NCBI GenBank assembly: GCA_026417035.1
Contig: JAOAEA010000044.1
Coordinates: 1-33,537 of the forward strand
Direction of reading: 5' to 3'
Source of the DNA: Burkholderiales bacterium
Lineage (GTDB): Bacteria; Pseudomonadota; Gammaproteobacteria; Burkholderiales; SG8-39
Length of the DNA stretch: 33,537 nucleotides
The position numbers and the translations under genes are program-made. The notes under the pieces were generated by a model, which saw only the letters and a program-made list of their open reading frames with translations, ran no database searches and was not told where the DNA came from. Shown one piece after another: positions 24,587 to 33,036 of this stretch; position 1 is the stretch's first letter; every line of letters starts with the position of its first letter.

Positions 24587-24903
24587 CCGGCGAGCAGCGC
24601 CTCGACCTTCGCGGCGCAGATGAGGTCGTTCTCGGAGAGGCCGCCGACCGAGTGCGTGCTCCACGTCACGTGGCAGCGGTTGTAGCCGACCGCGAGGTCG
24701 GGATGATGGTCCTCGCGGTGGGCGAGCCACGCGACCGCGTTCACGAAGGCCATCGTCTCGTGGAAGTTCGCGAACGAGAAGGTCTTCGTGATGCCCTCCG
24801 CGTCGAGCGTCCAGCCGGGCAGCTCGCCGAGGTAGGCCTCGGCCTCCGCACGTGGGATGCCCTCGGTGCGGTGGCGGCAGCGCCGGGCGGCAAGCGGGGT
24901 CAT
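24583..24903 (-). CDS. phhB: 4a-hydroxytetrahydrobiopterin dehydratase (pterin carbinolamine dehydratase)
   Basis: A 106-residue enzyme that dehydrates the carbinolamine formed by aromatic amino acid hydroxylases. The catalytic signature is clear: FNAV-like [42 protein letters not shown] in sequence, with the E-x-H-H-P-D motif (EDHHPD) and the later histidine in THSVGGLSE. Start ATG 24903 overlaps the M48 gene stop (ATGA), and its own stop overlaps rsgA (TTGA). No phenylalanine hydroxylase gene is in the window, so here it may serve as a general pterin enzyme, or is simply held in the operon. Confidence 0.94.
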   Translation of the reverse strand: MTPLAARRCRHRTEGIPRAEAEAYLGELPGWTLDAEGITKTFSFANFHETMAFVNAVAWLAHREDHHPDLAVGYNRCHVTWSTHSVGGLSENDLICAAKVEALLAG

Positions 24904-26159
24904 GGCGCGGCTCCCGCCGCGAGCGACTCGAGCCGCGCGATGCGCAGGCCCGCGGGCGGGTGCGAGTCGTAGAACGCCGAGTGCAGCGGGTCGGGCGTGA
25001 GCGTCGCGGCGTTGTCCTTGTAGAGCTTCACCAGCGCGCGCACGAGGTCGGGCGCGCTCGCGTGGCGCGCGGCGTAGGCGTCGGCCTCGTATTCGTGCCG
25101 GCGCGAGTAGCGGCTCGCGAGCGGCTGCAGCAGGAAGGTGAACACCGGGACGACGAGGAAAAAGAGCACCAGCGCCATCGCCGTGCCGGGCGTGTGCACC
25201 CCGAGTGCGGCGTAGAACCAGGGGCGGTCGATGAGCCACCCGAGCACGGCGAGGAACCCGAGGCTCGCCGCGAAGAGCCACGCGACGCGCTTCCAGACGT
25301 GCCGGCGCCGGAAGTGCCCCAGCTCGTGCGCGAGCACCGCCTCGACCTCCGGCGGCGCGAGGCGCTCGAGCAGCGTGTCGAAGAACACGATGCGCTTCGC
25401 CGCGCCGAAGCCGGTGAAGTAGGCGTTGCCGTGGTTCGAGCGCTTCGAGCCGTCCATGACGAAGAGGCCGCTCGCGCGGAAGCCGGTGCGCGCGAGCAGG
25501 GCGTCGATGCGCCGGCGCAGATCCGCGTCCTCGAGCGGCGAGAACCTGTTGAAGAGCGGCGCGATCAGCGTCGGGTAGAGCGCGAGCACGAGGAGGTTGA
25601 ACGCGGCCCAGGCGATCCAGACGTAGAGCCACCAGAGGCTCCCCATGTGCGCCATCAGCCAAAGCACCAGCGCGAGGAGCGGCAGGCCGAGCGCCGCGGC
25701 GACGACCGTCTGCTTCGCGAGGTCGGCGAGGAAGAGCGCGAGCGTCATCCGGTTGAAGCCGAAGCGCGCCTCGATCACGAAGGTGCGGTAGAGCGAGGCG
25801 GGCAGCTCCACGAGGCCGCCGATCACGGCGACGCTCGCGACGAGCGCGATCCCGTAGGCGTAGCCGTTCGGCGCGAACACGCCGCCCCAGAAGTCGGCGA
25901 GCGCCTGCAGCCCGCCGCCGAACGTGAGGGCGAGGACGAGGAGGGCGCCGGCGAGGGCCTCGACGATCGCGAGGCGCGTCTTCGCGATGGTGTAGTCGGC
26001 GGCCTTCTGGTGCGCTTCGAGCGCGATCGCGTCCGCGAACGCCGCCGGCACCGCGCCGCGATGGGCGGCGACGTGCGCGATGTGGCGCCGCGCGAGCCAG
26101 AGGCGGAGCGCGGTCGCGGCGGCAAGCGCCGCGAGGAACGCCGCTGCGAACGGGTGCAT
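24900..26159 (-). CDS. M48 family membrane metallopeptidase (Ste24/CAAX protease-like)
   Basis: A 419-residue integral membrane zinc protease. The zinc motif HELGH is at residues 278-282 and the third ligand is E358 in [11 protein letters not shown]. Hydrophobic helices occur at the N terminus ([20 protein letters not shown]), around residues 65-120, 150-200 and 290-345, matching the multi-helix chamber of Ste24-type enzymes. The motif [20 protein letters not shown](AAKRI) before the zinc site is also typical. In bacteria these proteases are linked to membrane-protein quality control. It is the first gene of a four-gene operon and diverges from orn, with 66 nt between the starts. Confidence 0.94.
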   Translation of the reverse strand: MHPFAAAFLAALAAATALRLWLARRHIAHVAAHRGAVPAAFADAIALEAHQKAADYTIAKTRLAIVEALAGALLVLALTFGGGLQALADFWGGVFAPNGYAYGIALVASVAVIGGLVELPASLYRTFVIEARFGFNRMTLALFLADLAKQTVVAAALGLPLLALVLWLMAHMGSLWWLYVWIAWAAFNLLVLALYPTLIAPLFNRFSPLEDADLRRRIDALLARTGFRASGLFVMDGSKRSNHGNAYFTGFGAAKRIVFFDTLLERLAPPEVEAVLAHELGHFRRRHVWKRVAWLFAASLGFLAVLGWLIDRPWFYAALGVHTPGTAMALVLFFLVVPVFTFLLQPLASRYSRRHEYEADAYAARHASAPDLVRALVKLYKDNAATLTPDPLHSAFYDSHPPAGLRIARLESLAAGAAP

Positions 26160-26225
26160 GGGGCCGTCCGGGCATCGGGTTATGACAGAATCGCGATTTT
26201 ACCTTCCGCGGAAGAGAAACAGGCC

Positions 26226-26771
26226 GTGCCGCAGGACCAGAACAACCTCGTCTGGATCGACCTCGAGATGACGGGGCTCGACCCCGACCGCGACCGGATC
26301 ATCGAGATCGCGGTCGTCGTCACCGATTCGCAGCTCGCCGAGGTGGCCACAGGCCCGGTGCTGGCGGTCCGCCAGCCCGACGCCGTGCTGGACGCCATGG
26401 ACGAGTGGAACCGGGCGACGCACGGCCGGTCGGGGCTCACGGCGCGGGTGCGCGCCTCGACGTGCTCGGAGCTCGACGCCGAGGAGGCCGTGCTCGCGTT
26501 CCTGCGCGAGCACGTCCCCGAGCGGGCCTCGCCGATGTGCGGCAACTCGGTCTGCCAGGACCGGCGCTTCCTCGCCCGCTACATGCCGCGGCTCGAGGCG
26601 TACTTCCATTACCGCAACCTCGACGTCTCGACCCTGAAGGAGCTGGCGCGGCGCTGGAAGCCCGACCTCTTCAAGGGGCTCACGAAGAAGAACCGCCACG
26701 AGGCGCTCTCCGACATCCGCGAGTCCATCGACGAGCTGAAGTACTACCGGGAACATCTCCTGCGCCCGTGA
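26226..26771 (+). CDS. orn: Oligoribonuclease
   Basis: A 181-residue DEDDh 3'-5' exoribonuclease that degrades the shortest RNA oligonucleotides, including the products of c-di-GMP breakdown. Catalytic residues are D12 and E14 ([10 protein letters not shown]), D112 (SVCQDRRF), H158 and D163 ([11 protein letters not shown]). Length and the [30 protein letters not shown] region (read in two parts) are standard for Orn. The start is GTG at 26226; there is no ATG nearby. Longer open frames upstream are shadows of the M48 gene. Orn is usually essential or nearly so in proteobacteria. Confidence 0.96.
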   Translation: MPQDQNNLVWIDLEMTGLDPDRDRIIEIAVVVTDSQLAEVATGPVLAVRQPDAVLDAMDEWNRATHGRSGLTARVRASTCSELDAEEAVLAFLREHVPERASPMCGNSVCQDRRFLARYMPRLEAYFHYRNLDVSTLKELARRWKPDLFKGLTKKNRHEALSDIRESIDELKYYREHLLRP

Positions 26772-26780
26772 CGCGCCCGC

Positions 26781-26809
26781 TTTGCGCCAGGCCGCGCCGG
26801 TCCTAGAAT
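26781..26809 (+). promoter_or_regulatory. Possible promoter of the beta-propeller operon
   Basis: TTTGCG (26781-26786) and TAGAAT (26804-26809) with 17-nt spacing, 28 nt before the start of the beta-propeller gene. The -10 is good; the -35 matches only three of six bases. Confidence 0.4.
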
Positions 26810-26837
26810 TGCCGCGTCCGCCCTGCACGGAACTCCG

Positions 26838-27797
26838 ATGCCGCTACGCCTGCTCCGCGCCCTCGCCGCCGTCGCCCTCGCCGCCGCCGTGCCGGCGCAC
26901 GCCACCCTCGCCATCGTCCTCAACTCCGGCGACGAGTCGCTCTCCATCGTCGACACCGCGACGTTCAGGGAAGTCGCGCGGCGGCCGGTGGGCAAGGAGC
27001 CGCACCACCTGATGAAGACGCCGGATGACCGCTACCTCATCGTGGCGAACGCTGCCTCGAACGAGCTCGTCTTCCTCGACCCGGCGACCGGGAACGAGGT
27101 CCGGCGGCTCGCGAACATCAGCGACCCGTACCAGATCGGCTTCTCGCCGGACCAGAAGTGGTTCGTGTCGGCCTCCAACCGCCTCGACCGGATCGACGTC
27201 TACGACGCGAAGGACTTCCGGCTGGTCAAGCGTTTTCCGGCGCCGAAGGTGCCGAGCCACATCGCCTTCGACCAGGCGAGCCGGTTCGCCTTCGTCACGC
27301 TGCAGGAGTCCGACGAGGTCGTCGCGATCGACCTCGCCGCGATGGAGATCGCGTGGAAGATGAAGACCGGCCGCCAGCCCGCCGGGATCTGGATGACGCC
27401 CGACGACCGCCACCTGCTCGTGGGCATCACCGGCGACAAGTTCGTCGAGGTGATCGACTGGCGCGAGCGCCGGCTCGCGAAGAAGCTCCTGACGGGACAG
27501 GGCGCGCACAACTTCATGCCGTTGGGCGACGGCCGCCACGTGCTGCTCTCCAACCGGGTGGCCAACACCGTCTCGGTCATCGACCAGCAGACGCTCGAGG
27601 TCAAGGAGAGCTTCCCGGTCCCCGGCGGCCCCGACGACATGGAGGTCTCGCGCGATGGCAGGCAGCTCTGGGTGACGTCCCGCTGGGCGCGGCAGGTGGT
27701 CGTGGTCGACCTCGGCTCGAAGAGAATCATCGCGACCATCCCGGTCGGCAAGTCGCCGCACGGCATCTTCCTCAAGGACCATGCGCCGCGCCGCTAG
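26838..27797 (+). CDS. Exported YVTN-type beta-propeller repeat protein
   Basis: A 319-residue protein with a signal peptide (residues 1-22, ending in AHA). The mature part is made of about seven blades that repeat a pattern of the type xxLxIVDxxTxExxxxIxVGxxPHxxxxSPDxxxxxV, for example LSIVDTATFREVARRPVGKEPHHL, then VIDQQTLEVKESFPVPGGPDDM and VVDLGSKRIIATIPVGKSPHGI. It should form a periplasmic propeller like the cytochrome d1 haem-domain relatives. No haem-binding Cys motif is present, so it is not a cytochrome. The stop lies 17 nt inside the next gene, indicating coupled translation with the deacetylase-like protein. A scaffolding or binding role is likely; the ligand is unknown. Confidence 0.88.
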   Translation: MPLRLLRALAAVALAAAVPAHATLAIVLNSGDESLSIVDTATFREVARRPVGKEPHHLMKTPDDRYLIVANAASNELVFLDPATGNEVRRLANISDPYQIGFSPDQKWFVSASNRLDRIDVYDAKDFRLVKRFPAPKVPSHIAFDQASRFAFVTLQESDEVVAIDLAAMEIAWKMKTGRQPAGIWMTPDDRHLLVGITGDKFVEVIDWRERRLAKKLLTGQGAHNFMPLGDGRHVLLSNRVANTVSVIDQQTLEVKESFPVPGGPDDMEVSRDGRQLWVTSRWARQVVVVDLGSKRIIATIPVGKSPHGIFLKDHAPRR

Positions 27798-28518
27798 CCT
27801 CGTCCTCGCGGCTGCGCTGGCGCAGCCGGCCGCGGCGGCCGGCTGCCGCGGCACGATCTATCTCACGTTCGACACCGGGAGCATGTCGCAGGCTTCGCTC
27901 ATCCGCGACACGCTGAGGAAACACGGTGCGCGCGCCACGTTCTTCCTCGCGAACGAGAAGACCTTCCGCGGCGACATGTCCCTCGACCCCTCCTGGGCGG
28001 AGTATTGGCGGTCGCTCGCCGCGGACGGCCACGCGTTCGGGAACCCCCCCTGGCGCCACTGGTATTTCCGCGGCGACACGGCCGACGGCCGCGTGACCTA
28101 CGCGAGCCACGACGGGAAGCACCGCGAGAGCCTGGACCGCGCGGGCGCCTGCGCCGAGCTCGAGCGCGTGAACGCGGCGTTCCGGCAGATGACCGGCAGG
28201 GCGCTCGACCCGATCTGGCGGGCGCCGGGCGGCAGGACCACGCCGCGCGCGCTCGAATTCGCTGCCGCGTGCGGCTATCCGCGCCACGTGGGGTGGAGCC
28301 CGGCCGGGTTCATCGGCGACGAGCTGCCGAGCGACCGGTTTCCGAACGACGTGCTGCTCGCAAGAGCGCTGCGCGACCTGAAGGACGGCGACGTCGCGAT
28401 GATGCATCTCGGCATCTGGTCGCGGAAGGAGCCGCTCGCCCCGATCCTGGACGAGCTCCTCGCGGGCCTCAAGGCCCGCGGGTTCTGCTTCGCGACCATT
28501 CCGGAGCGGCAGGGATGA
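27781..28518 (+). CDS. Polysaccharide deacetylase-like (NodB) protein with altered metal site
   Basis: A 245-residue secreted protein: signal peptide 1-20 (MRRAASLVLAAALAQPAAAA), then a NodB fold. Motif 1 reads TFDTG (D31, T32) where active enzymes have TFDDG, so the metal-binding Asp is Thr. Motif 2 reads GNPPWRHW (P89, H93) where the usual form is N-H-T-W-S-H, so the first metal His is Pro. R147 in RAPGG (motif 3) and H209 in MMHLG (motif 5) are kept. Loss of two of the three metal ligands suggests a changed or lost catalytic activity, perhaps carbohydrate binding. The TFDTG form may be normal for this subfamily; the Pro is more surprising and lies in a run of seven C. It overlaps the propeller gene by 17 nt and the next gene by 4 nt (ATGA). 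Confidence 0.82.
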   Translation: MRRAASLVLAAALAQPAAAAGCRGTIYLTFDTGSMSQASLIRDTLRKHGARATFFLANEKTFRGDMSLDPSWAEYWRSLAADGHAFGNPPWRHWYFRGDTADGRVTYASHDGKHRESLDRAGACAELERVNAAFRQMTGRALDPIWRAPGGRTTPRALEFAAACGYPRHVGWSPAGFIGDELPSDRFPNDVLLARALRDLKDGDVAMMHLGIWSRKEPLAPILDELLAGLKARGFCFATIPERQG

Positions 28519-29489
28519 TCGACTGGGCGGAGCGCGCGTTCGGGTCGCTGCACCAATGGGTGTTCGAGGGCATCGTCCTGCCCGCGGCCGGCGGGCTCGG
28601 GCTCTCGGGCTACGCCGAGCATCTCTTCGACGGCACGGAGCTCTTCCTGATCGGCGTGCTGCAGCTCGCGCTGCTCCTCGCGCTCGTGCGGCCGCTGGAA
28701 GCGTGGCGCCCGGTCGAGCGCTGGGCCGACCGCCATGCCGTGCGCGCCGACGTCGTCTACACCCTGCTCAACCGCCTCGGGCTCGTCCCGCTCGTCGTGT
28801 TCTTCGCCCTGCGGCCGGCGGTGGACGGTCTCGACGGCTGGCTGCGGATGCACGGGTTCGTGCCGCCGAACCTCGAGGACTGGTTCCCGTGGTTGCGCGC
28901 GCATCCGCTCGCCGCGTTCCTCGTCTACCTCGCGGTCCTCGACCTCGCCGAGTATTGGCGCCACCGGCTGCAGCACCGCCTCGGCTGGTGGTGGCAGCTG
29001 CACGCGCTCCACCACAGCCAGCGGCAGATGAGCCTGTGGACGGACGATCGCAACCACTTCCTCGACGACCTGATCGCGCGCGGCTGGTTTGCGGTGGTGG
29101 CGCTCGCGATCGGCGTGCCGCCCGCGCACTTCGTCGCGGCGCTCGTGGTCACGCAGCTCGTCGAGAGCCTCTCGCACGCCAACGTGCGGCTCTCCTTCGG
29201 CCGCATCGGCGAGCGTCTGCTCGTGAGCCCGAGGTTCCACCGCATGCACCACGCGATCGGCGCGGGGCACGAAGGCCCGGCGCGCGGCTGCAACTTCGCG
29301 CAGCTCTTCCCGGTGTGGGACGTCCTCTTCGGCACCGCGCGCTTCGACGCCGCGTACCACCCGACCGGGATCCGCGACCAGCTCGCGGGGCGCGACTATG
29401 GCGAGGGCGTGATCCGGCAGCAGTGGCTCGGGCTGAAGCGGCTCTTCGGGCTCGACCGCGGCAGCCGCCCCGCACCCCGCGCGGCCTGA
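28515..29489 (+). CDS. Sterol desaturase/fatty acid hydroxylase superfamily membrane protein
   Basis: A 324-residue di-iron membrane oxygenase. The histidine clusters are complete: H150-x3-H154 (HRLQH), H163-x2-HH (HALHH, H166 and H167), and H242-x2-HH (HRMHH, H245 and H246), with H221 in SLSHANV as an extra ligand candidate. Several hydrophobic segments (45-60, 80-100, 130-147, 195-215) place the clusters on the cytoplasmic face. Members hydroxylate or desaturate lipids, carotenoids or hopanoid-like compounds, and the substrate cannot be told here. ATG 28515 overlaps the deacetylase stop (ATGA), so it is the third gene of a coupled operon of propeller, deacetylase-like and oxygenase. Confidence 0.92.
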   Translation: MIDWAERAFGSLHQWVFEGIVLPAAGGLGLSGYAEHLFDGTELFLIGVLQLALLLALVRPLEAWRPVERWADRHAVRADVVYTLLNRLGLVPLVVFFALRPAVDGLDGWLRMHGFVPPNLEDWFPWLRAHPLAAFLVYLAVLDLAEYWRHRLQHRLGWWWQLHALHHSQRQMSLWTDDRNHFLDDLIARGWFAVVALAIGVPPAHFVAALVVTQLVESLSHANVRLSFGRIGERLLVSPRFHRMHHAIGAGHEGPARGCNFAQLFPVWDVLFGTARFDAAYHPTGIRDQLAGRDYGEGVIRQQWLGLKRLFGLDRGSRPAPRAA

Positions 29490-29500
29490 CGCGCGCCGCT

Positions 29501-29519
29501 CCGGCAGGGCGCGTGCCGG
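29501..29519. terminator. Hairpin between convergent genes
   Basis: CCGGCA (29501-29506) pairs with TGCCGG (29514-29519) around a 7-nt loop in the 43-nt gap between the converging oxygenase and FAD-oxidase genes. No T-tract. Confidence 0.35.
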
Positions 29520-29532
29520 CCGGACCGCGCGC

Positions 29533-30924
29533 TCAGGCGTCGAGCCTGACCACTTTCCCCGGGTTCATCAGGTTGAGCGGATCGAAGGTGCGCTTGAGGG
29601 CGCGCATCAGATCCACGGCGTCGCCGAGCTCCTTCTCGAGCGAGCCGATCTTGCCCGAGCCGATGCCGTGCTCGCCGGTGCACGTCCCTTCCATCGCCAG
29701 GGCGCGGTTCACGAGCCGCTCGTTGAACGCCTTCGCCTCCTCGAGGTCCGCCGGCTCGTCGGGACGCACCAGGATCATGCAGTGGAAGTTCCCGTCGCCG
29801 ACGTGCCCGAAGAGCGGGATCGGCATCGACGCCCGGGCGATGTCCGCGGAGGTCTCGACGATGCACTCCGTGAGCCGCGAGATCGGCACGCAGACGTCGG
29901 TCGAGACCGCGCGCGCGCCGGGCCGCAGCTGCAGCCCGGCGAAGTAGGCCTGGTGGCGCGCCGACCAGAGCCGGGTGCGGTCCTCGGGGCGCGTCGCCCA
30001 CTCGAAGCCCTCGCCGCCGTGCTCGCGCGCGATCTCCTGCACGAGCTCGGCCTGCTCGCGCACCCCCGCCTCGGTGCCGTGGAACTCGAGGAAGAGCGTC
30101 GGCTGTTCCTTGTACGCCGTCTTGTTGTAGGCGTTGATCGCCTTCATGGTGAGCCCGCAGAGCGCCTCCGAGCGCGCGATCGGGATGCCGTGCTGCAGCG
30201 TGCGGATCACCGTGTCCACCGCGCCCTTCATGTCGCGGAAGGAGCAGACCGCCGCGGACATCGCCTCGGGGATCGCGTACAGGCGCACGGTCACCTCGGT
30301 GATGATCCCGAGGGTCCCCTCGGAGCCGACGAAGAGCCGCGTGAGGTCGTAGCCGGCGGCCGACTTCCGCGGGCGGCGCGCGGTGCGGACGACGCGCGCG
30401 TCGGCGGTCACGACCGTCAGCGCCAGCACGTTCTCGCGCATCGTGCCGTAGCGGACGGCGTTGGTCCCCGAGGCGCGGGTGGCGGCCATCCCGCCGACGG
30501 TCGCATCCGCCCCGGGGTCCACCGGGAACATCAGCCCGGCGTGCCGGATCTCCTCGTTCAGCTGCTTGCGGGTGACGCCCGCCTGCACCGTCGCGTCGAG
30601 GTCGTCGGCGTGGACGGCGAGCACCCGGTTCATCTGGGATAGGTCGATGCACACGCCGCCGTTCGCGGCGAGCACATGGCCCTCGAGCGACGTGCCGACC
30701 CCGTAGGGGATCATCGGCGTGCGGTGCCGCCGGCAGATCTCGACCACGTCGCGCACCTCCTCGGTGGAGTGCGGGAAGACGACGGCGTCGGGCGGCGCAT
30801 ACGGGTAATAGGACTCGTCCTTGCCGTGGTGCTCGCGCACGCCGCGCGAGGTCGTGACGCGGCTGCCGAGGAGCGCGGTGAGCTCTTCGAGCAGCGTCGC
30901 GTCGAGCTCGCGGGGCTTGTTCAT
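29533..30924 (-). CDS. FAD-linked oxidase, D-lactate dehydrogenase/GlcD-like
   Basis: A 463-residue flavoprotein of the FAD-binding type 4 family that oxidises a 2-hydroxy acid. FAD domain: VVFPHSTEEVRDVVEICRRHRTPMIPYGVGTSLEGH (in pieces), then DPGADATVGGMAATRASGTNAVRYGTMRENVL and GYDLTRLFVGSEGTLGIITEVTVRL. C-terminal domain: GHVGDGNFHCMILV and CTGEHGIGSGK, the active-site His/Gly stretches of D-lactate dehydrogenase and GlcD. Start ATG 30924 follows GGAGCAG. It lacks a signal peptide and iron-sulfur motifs, so electrons probably go to a quinone or cytochrome. The DUF6494-like gene ends 10 nt upstream, so the two are likely cotranscribed. D-lactate is the likeliest substrate; glycolate and others remain possible. 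Confidence 0.91.
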   Translation of the reverse strand: MNKPRELDATLLEELTALLGSRVTTSRGVREHHGKDESYYPYAPPDAVVFPHSTEEVRDVVEICRRHRTPMIPYGVGTSLEGHVLAANGGVCIDLSQMNRVLAVHADDLDATVQAGVTRKQLNEEIRHAGLMFPVDPGADATVGGMAATRASGTNAVRYGTMRENVLALTVVTADARVVRTARRPRKSAAGYDLTRLFVGSEGTLGIITEVTVRLYAIPEAMSAAVCSFRDMKGAVDTVIRTLQHGIPIARSEALCGLTMKAINAYNKTAYKEQPTLFLEFHGTEAGVREQAELVQEIAREHGGEGFEWATRPEDRTRLWSARHQAYFAGLQLRPGARAVSTDVCVPISRLTECIVETSADIARASMPIPLFGHVGDGNFHCMILVRPDEPADLEEAKAFNERLVNRALAMEGTCTGEHGIGSGKIGSLEKELGDAVDLMRALKRTFDPLNLMNPGKVVRLDA

Positions 30925-30934
30925 GGGGCTGCTC

Positions 30935-31141
30935 CTACTCGAGGTCGATGCGGCCGTCGAACTTCACCGACAGCCCGAGGCCGGGGACCTCGAGCGTCAT
31001 GGTCGCGGGGAAGCGCTCGTTCCCGGAAACCGCGCCCTCGGCGCGCAGGCGCTGCACGGCCTGCTCGATCTCGCGCTGCGAGTGGACGCCGACCGTCTTC
31101 AGGAACTTGCGGATCGACAGGTTGAAGGCATCGTCGTTCAT
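30935..31141 (-). CDS. Small conserved protein, DUF6494-like
   Basis: A 68-residue acidic/basic mixed protein (MNDDAFNLSIRKFLKTVGV... ending in VKFDGRIDLE). It has an N-terminal helical part, with SQREIEQAVQRLRAEGAV resembling a small winged-helix-like segment, and a C-terminal beta part (FPATMTLEVPGLGLSVKFDGRI). I recall this as the DUF6494 family of proteobacteria, of unknown function. It lies 10 nt upstream of the FAD-linked oxidase start and about 100 nt downstream of the glycosyltransferase gene in the same direction. The open frame extends upstream, but similarity starts at this ATG. Confidence 0.75.
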   Translation of the reverse strand: MNDDAFNLSIRKFLKTVGVHSQREIEQAVQRLRAEGAVSGNERFPATMTLEVPGLGLSVKFDGRIDLE

Positions 31142-31242
31142 CGGGGTCTCGCCGTAGTCGAGGGCCGCGCAGGCCGCGGCCCGCTCCCGGGGCGTCGCGT
31201 CCGGGGCGAACGGAGGGAGGCTAAGCGCCGCCCAGGCCGAAG

Positions 31243-32880
31243 TCAATTCGGCCTCGGCTCGCGCCGGTACACGAAGAAGCGATCGCGGTCCCGCGGCCTC
31301 GCGACGTCGGCGACGCGCTTCCAGCCGGGCCCGGGCGCGACGGCCTTCGCATCCTCGCGCGCGCGCACCACGATCCACGGGCAATCGCCGCCCGCGCCGG
31401 TCTCCCGCCGCGACGTCACCAGCCCCGCGTGGTAGTGCAACACGGCGCGGTGGACCTCCGAGAGGTTCTGGCTCGCGACGCAGCCCGCGTCCCTCGGGAT
31501 CGCCTTGCGCAGGCTCGCCGCGAGCGGCGCATAGCTCTGGATGTGATCCGCCCAGGACAGGAACAGCGTCGCGGCGAGTCCCCATGCGAGGGTTACGCCG
31601 GCCGCCCAGGCCGTCAGGCTGCGCGCGGCGACCCGCTCGGTGCGCACCGCGAGGGCGAGCCAGGCAGCGCTGTAGGCGAGCGCCGCGACGAGATGCCACC
31701 ACTCGAGGCTCGGCGTGAAGCCCGGCGCGAGCTTCAACACGTTGCGGGCGGTCGCGGCCGGGAAACCGGTCATCATCGCGATCCACAGGAACCAGAGCGC
31801 CGCGCCGGCGAGCCCGAAGGTGGCGACGCTGAAGTAGGCGAGCGAGTTGGCCGCGCCCCGGCGCAGGCCGAGCGCTGCCGTGCCCGCCGGGATCGCGAGC
31901 GGGATCAGCACGCCGATCATGTCGATGTCGCGGGGGCTCGGTCCTGCGAGCACGAGCGCGACGCTCACCAGCGTCGCGACGGCGGGCACGGCGAACCCGG
32001 GATCGCGGAGGTGGCGGCGGAAGGCCCACGTCGCCCAAAGGGCGAGCGGCCAGGCCGGCCACGCCGCCCAGGCGAGCGTTTTCGCCGTATCGACGAGCTT
32101 CGCCGCGGTGACCGGCTGCGTCACGGCCTGGATCTGGCCGGCCCACCAGGCGCCGAGAACGCCGGGCGCGCGCCAGGCGAGGAGCGCCGGCCAGGCGAGG
32201 GCGAGCGGCACGAGCAGGGCGACGCCGGCGCTCACCGCCAGCGCGTAGCTCCGCGCCCGGTTCGCGATCGCGAGCGGCAGCAGGACGAGGGCCGCAGCGA
32301 GCGGCGGGATCATTCCGGCCAGGCCGCGCGCGAGAAACGCGGCCGCGACCCCGCCCGCGAAGAAGGCCGCGGCCTTGCCCGGCTTCTTCCAGGCGATGGC
32401 GAGGCCGTAGTAAGCCGCGGCGCTGCCCGCGAGCATCGCGGTCTCCGCGGTCGCCTCGTGGGCATGCAGGAAGAGCCCGAGGCTGCCGAGCAGGGCGAGC
32501 ACCGAGAGGTTGCCCGCGTCCTCGCCGTAGAGCTCGCGCGCGGCGAGGCGCACGAACCACAGGGCGGCGAGCACGAAGAGAGCGGCGGCGAGGCGGGCGG
32601 CCGCGGCGAACGGCATCGCCCAGTCGAGGAGGTGCCCGAAGAGCGCGGCGACCCAGTAGTAGAGCGGCCCGTCGGGTAGATACGGCTCGCCGGCGAGACG
32701 CGGCACGAGCCACCCGCCGCCGGAGTAAATGTCGAAGGCGACGCCGATCCCGACGGCGTCGTCGGCGCGCCAGGGCGCTCGCCCGGCGATCCCGGGGGCG
32801 AGGAACGCCGCCGCGAGGAGGAGCAGCGCAGGTCCGGCGAGGGGCAGGCGGATGCGGCCGCGCGGGCGCTCGTCGTCCAT
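31243..32880 (-). CDS. GT39/ArnT-like membrane glycosyltransferase
   Basis: A 545-residue polytopic membrane protein with about 12 hydrophobic helices. Near the N terminus, after the first helix, is APWRADDAVGIGVAFDIYSGGGWLVP followed by LPDGPLYYWVAALFG, the layout of the first periplasmic loop of ArnT/PMT enzymes with its acidic pair (DD) and the K/DxPLYYW motif. Such enzymes transfer a sugar from an undecaprenyl-phosphate carrier to lipid A, protein or glycan. The C terminus (from about residue 440) is a soluble periplasmic domain ending in DRDRFFVYRREPRPN. Acceptor and sugar cannot be told. It starts at ATG 32880; TAGAAT on this strand at 32951-32956 is a possible -10. Confidence 0.85.
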   Translation of the reverse strand: MDDERPRGRIRLPLAGPALLLLAAAFLAPGIAGRAPWRADDAVGIGVAFDIYSGGGWLVPRLAGEPYLPDGPLYYWVAALFGHLLDWAMPFAAAARLAAALFVLAALWFVRLAARELYGEDAGNLSVLALLGSLGLFLHAHEATAETAMLAGSAAAYYGLAIAWKKPGKAAAFFAGGVAAAFLARGLAGMIPPLAAALVLLPLAIANRARSYALAVSAGVALLVPLALAWPALLAWRAPGVLGAWWAGQIQAVTQPVTAAKLVDTAKTLAWAAWPAWPLALWATWAFRRHLRDPGFAVPAVATLVSVALVLAGPSPRDIDMIGVLIPLAIPAGTAALGLRRGAANSLAYFSVATFGLAGAALWFLWIAMMTGFPAATARNVLKLAPGFTPSLEWWHLVAALAYSAAWLALAVRTERVAARSLTAWAAGVTLAWGLAATLFLSWADHIQSYAPLAASLRKAIPRDAGCVASQNLSEVHRAVLHYHAGLVTSRRETGAGGDCPWIVVRAREDAKAVAPGPGWKRVADVARPRDRDRFFVYRREPRPN

Positions 32881-32983
32881 CGCGTGTCAGCGCCCCGCCG
32901 GCGCCGGGCGCGGCGCGGGGAAGGCGCGGGGCCGGTCGGTCATGGCGGCGATTCTATCGGCGGGCGGTGCACGGCGCCCGGCC

Positions 32984-33035
32984 AAAGAAAAAGGCAGCCG
33001 TAGCTGACTTATCCGGGGGGCGCCGCGAGCGGCGC
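32984..33035 (-). terminator. Possible terminator after rpmE
   Basis: Read on the minus strand after the rpmE stop: a 6-bp GC hairpin with a 4-nt loop (33035-33020), then a short CAGC/GCTG stem (33006-32995) followed by CCTTTTTCTTT. The T-tract is good but the stem next to it is only 4 bp, so it is a moderate candidate. Confidence 0.5.
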
Positions 33036-33036
33036 T

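Noticed and set aside
24852..26771. 639-residue plus-strand frame that includes orn
   Set aside because: Only the last 181 residues are Orn. The long upstream extension is antisense to the M48 gene and rich in Arg and Glu; GTG 26226 is the sensible start.
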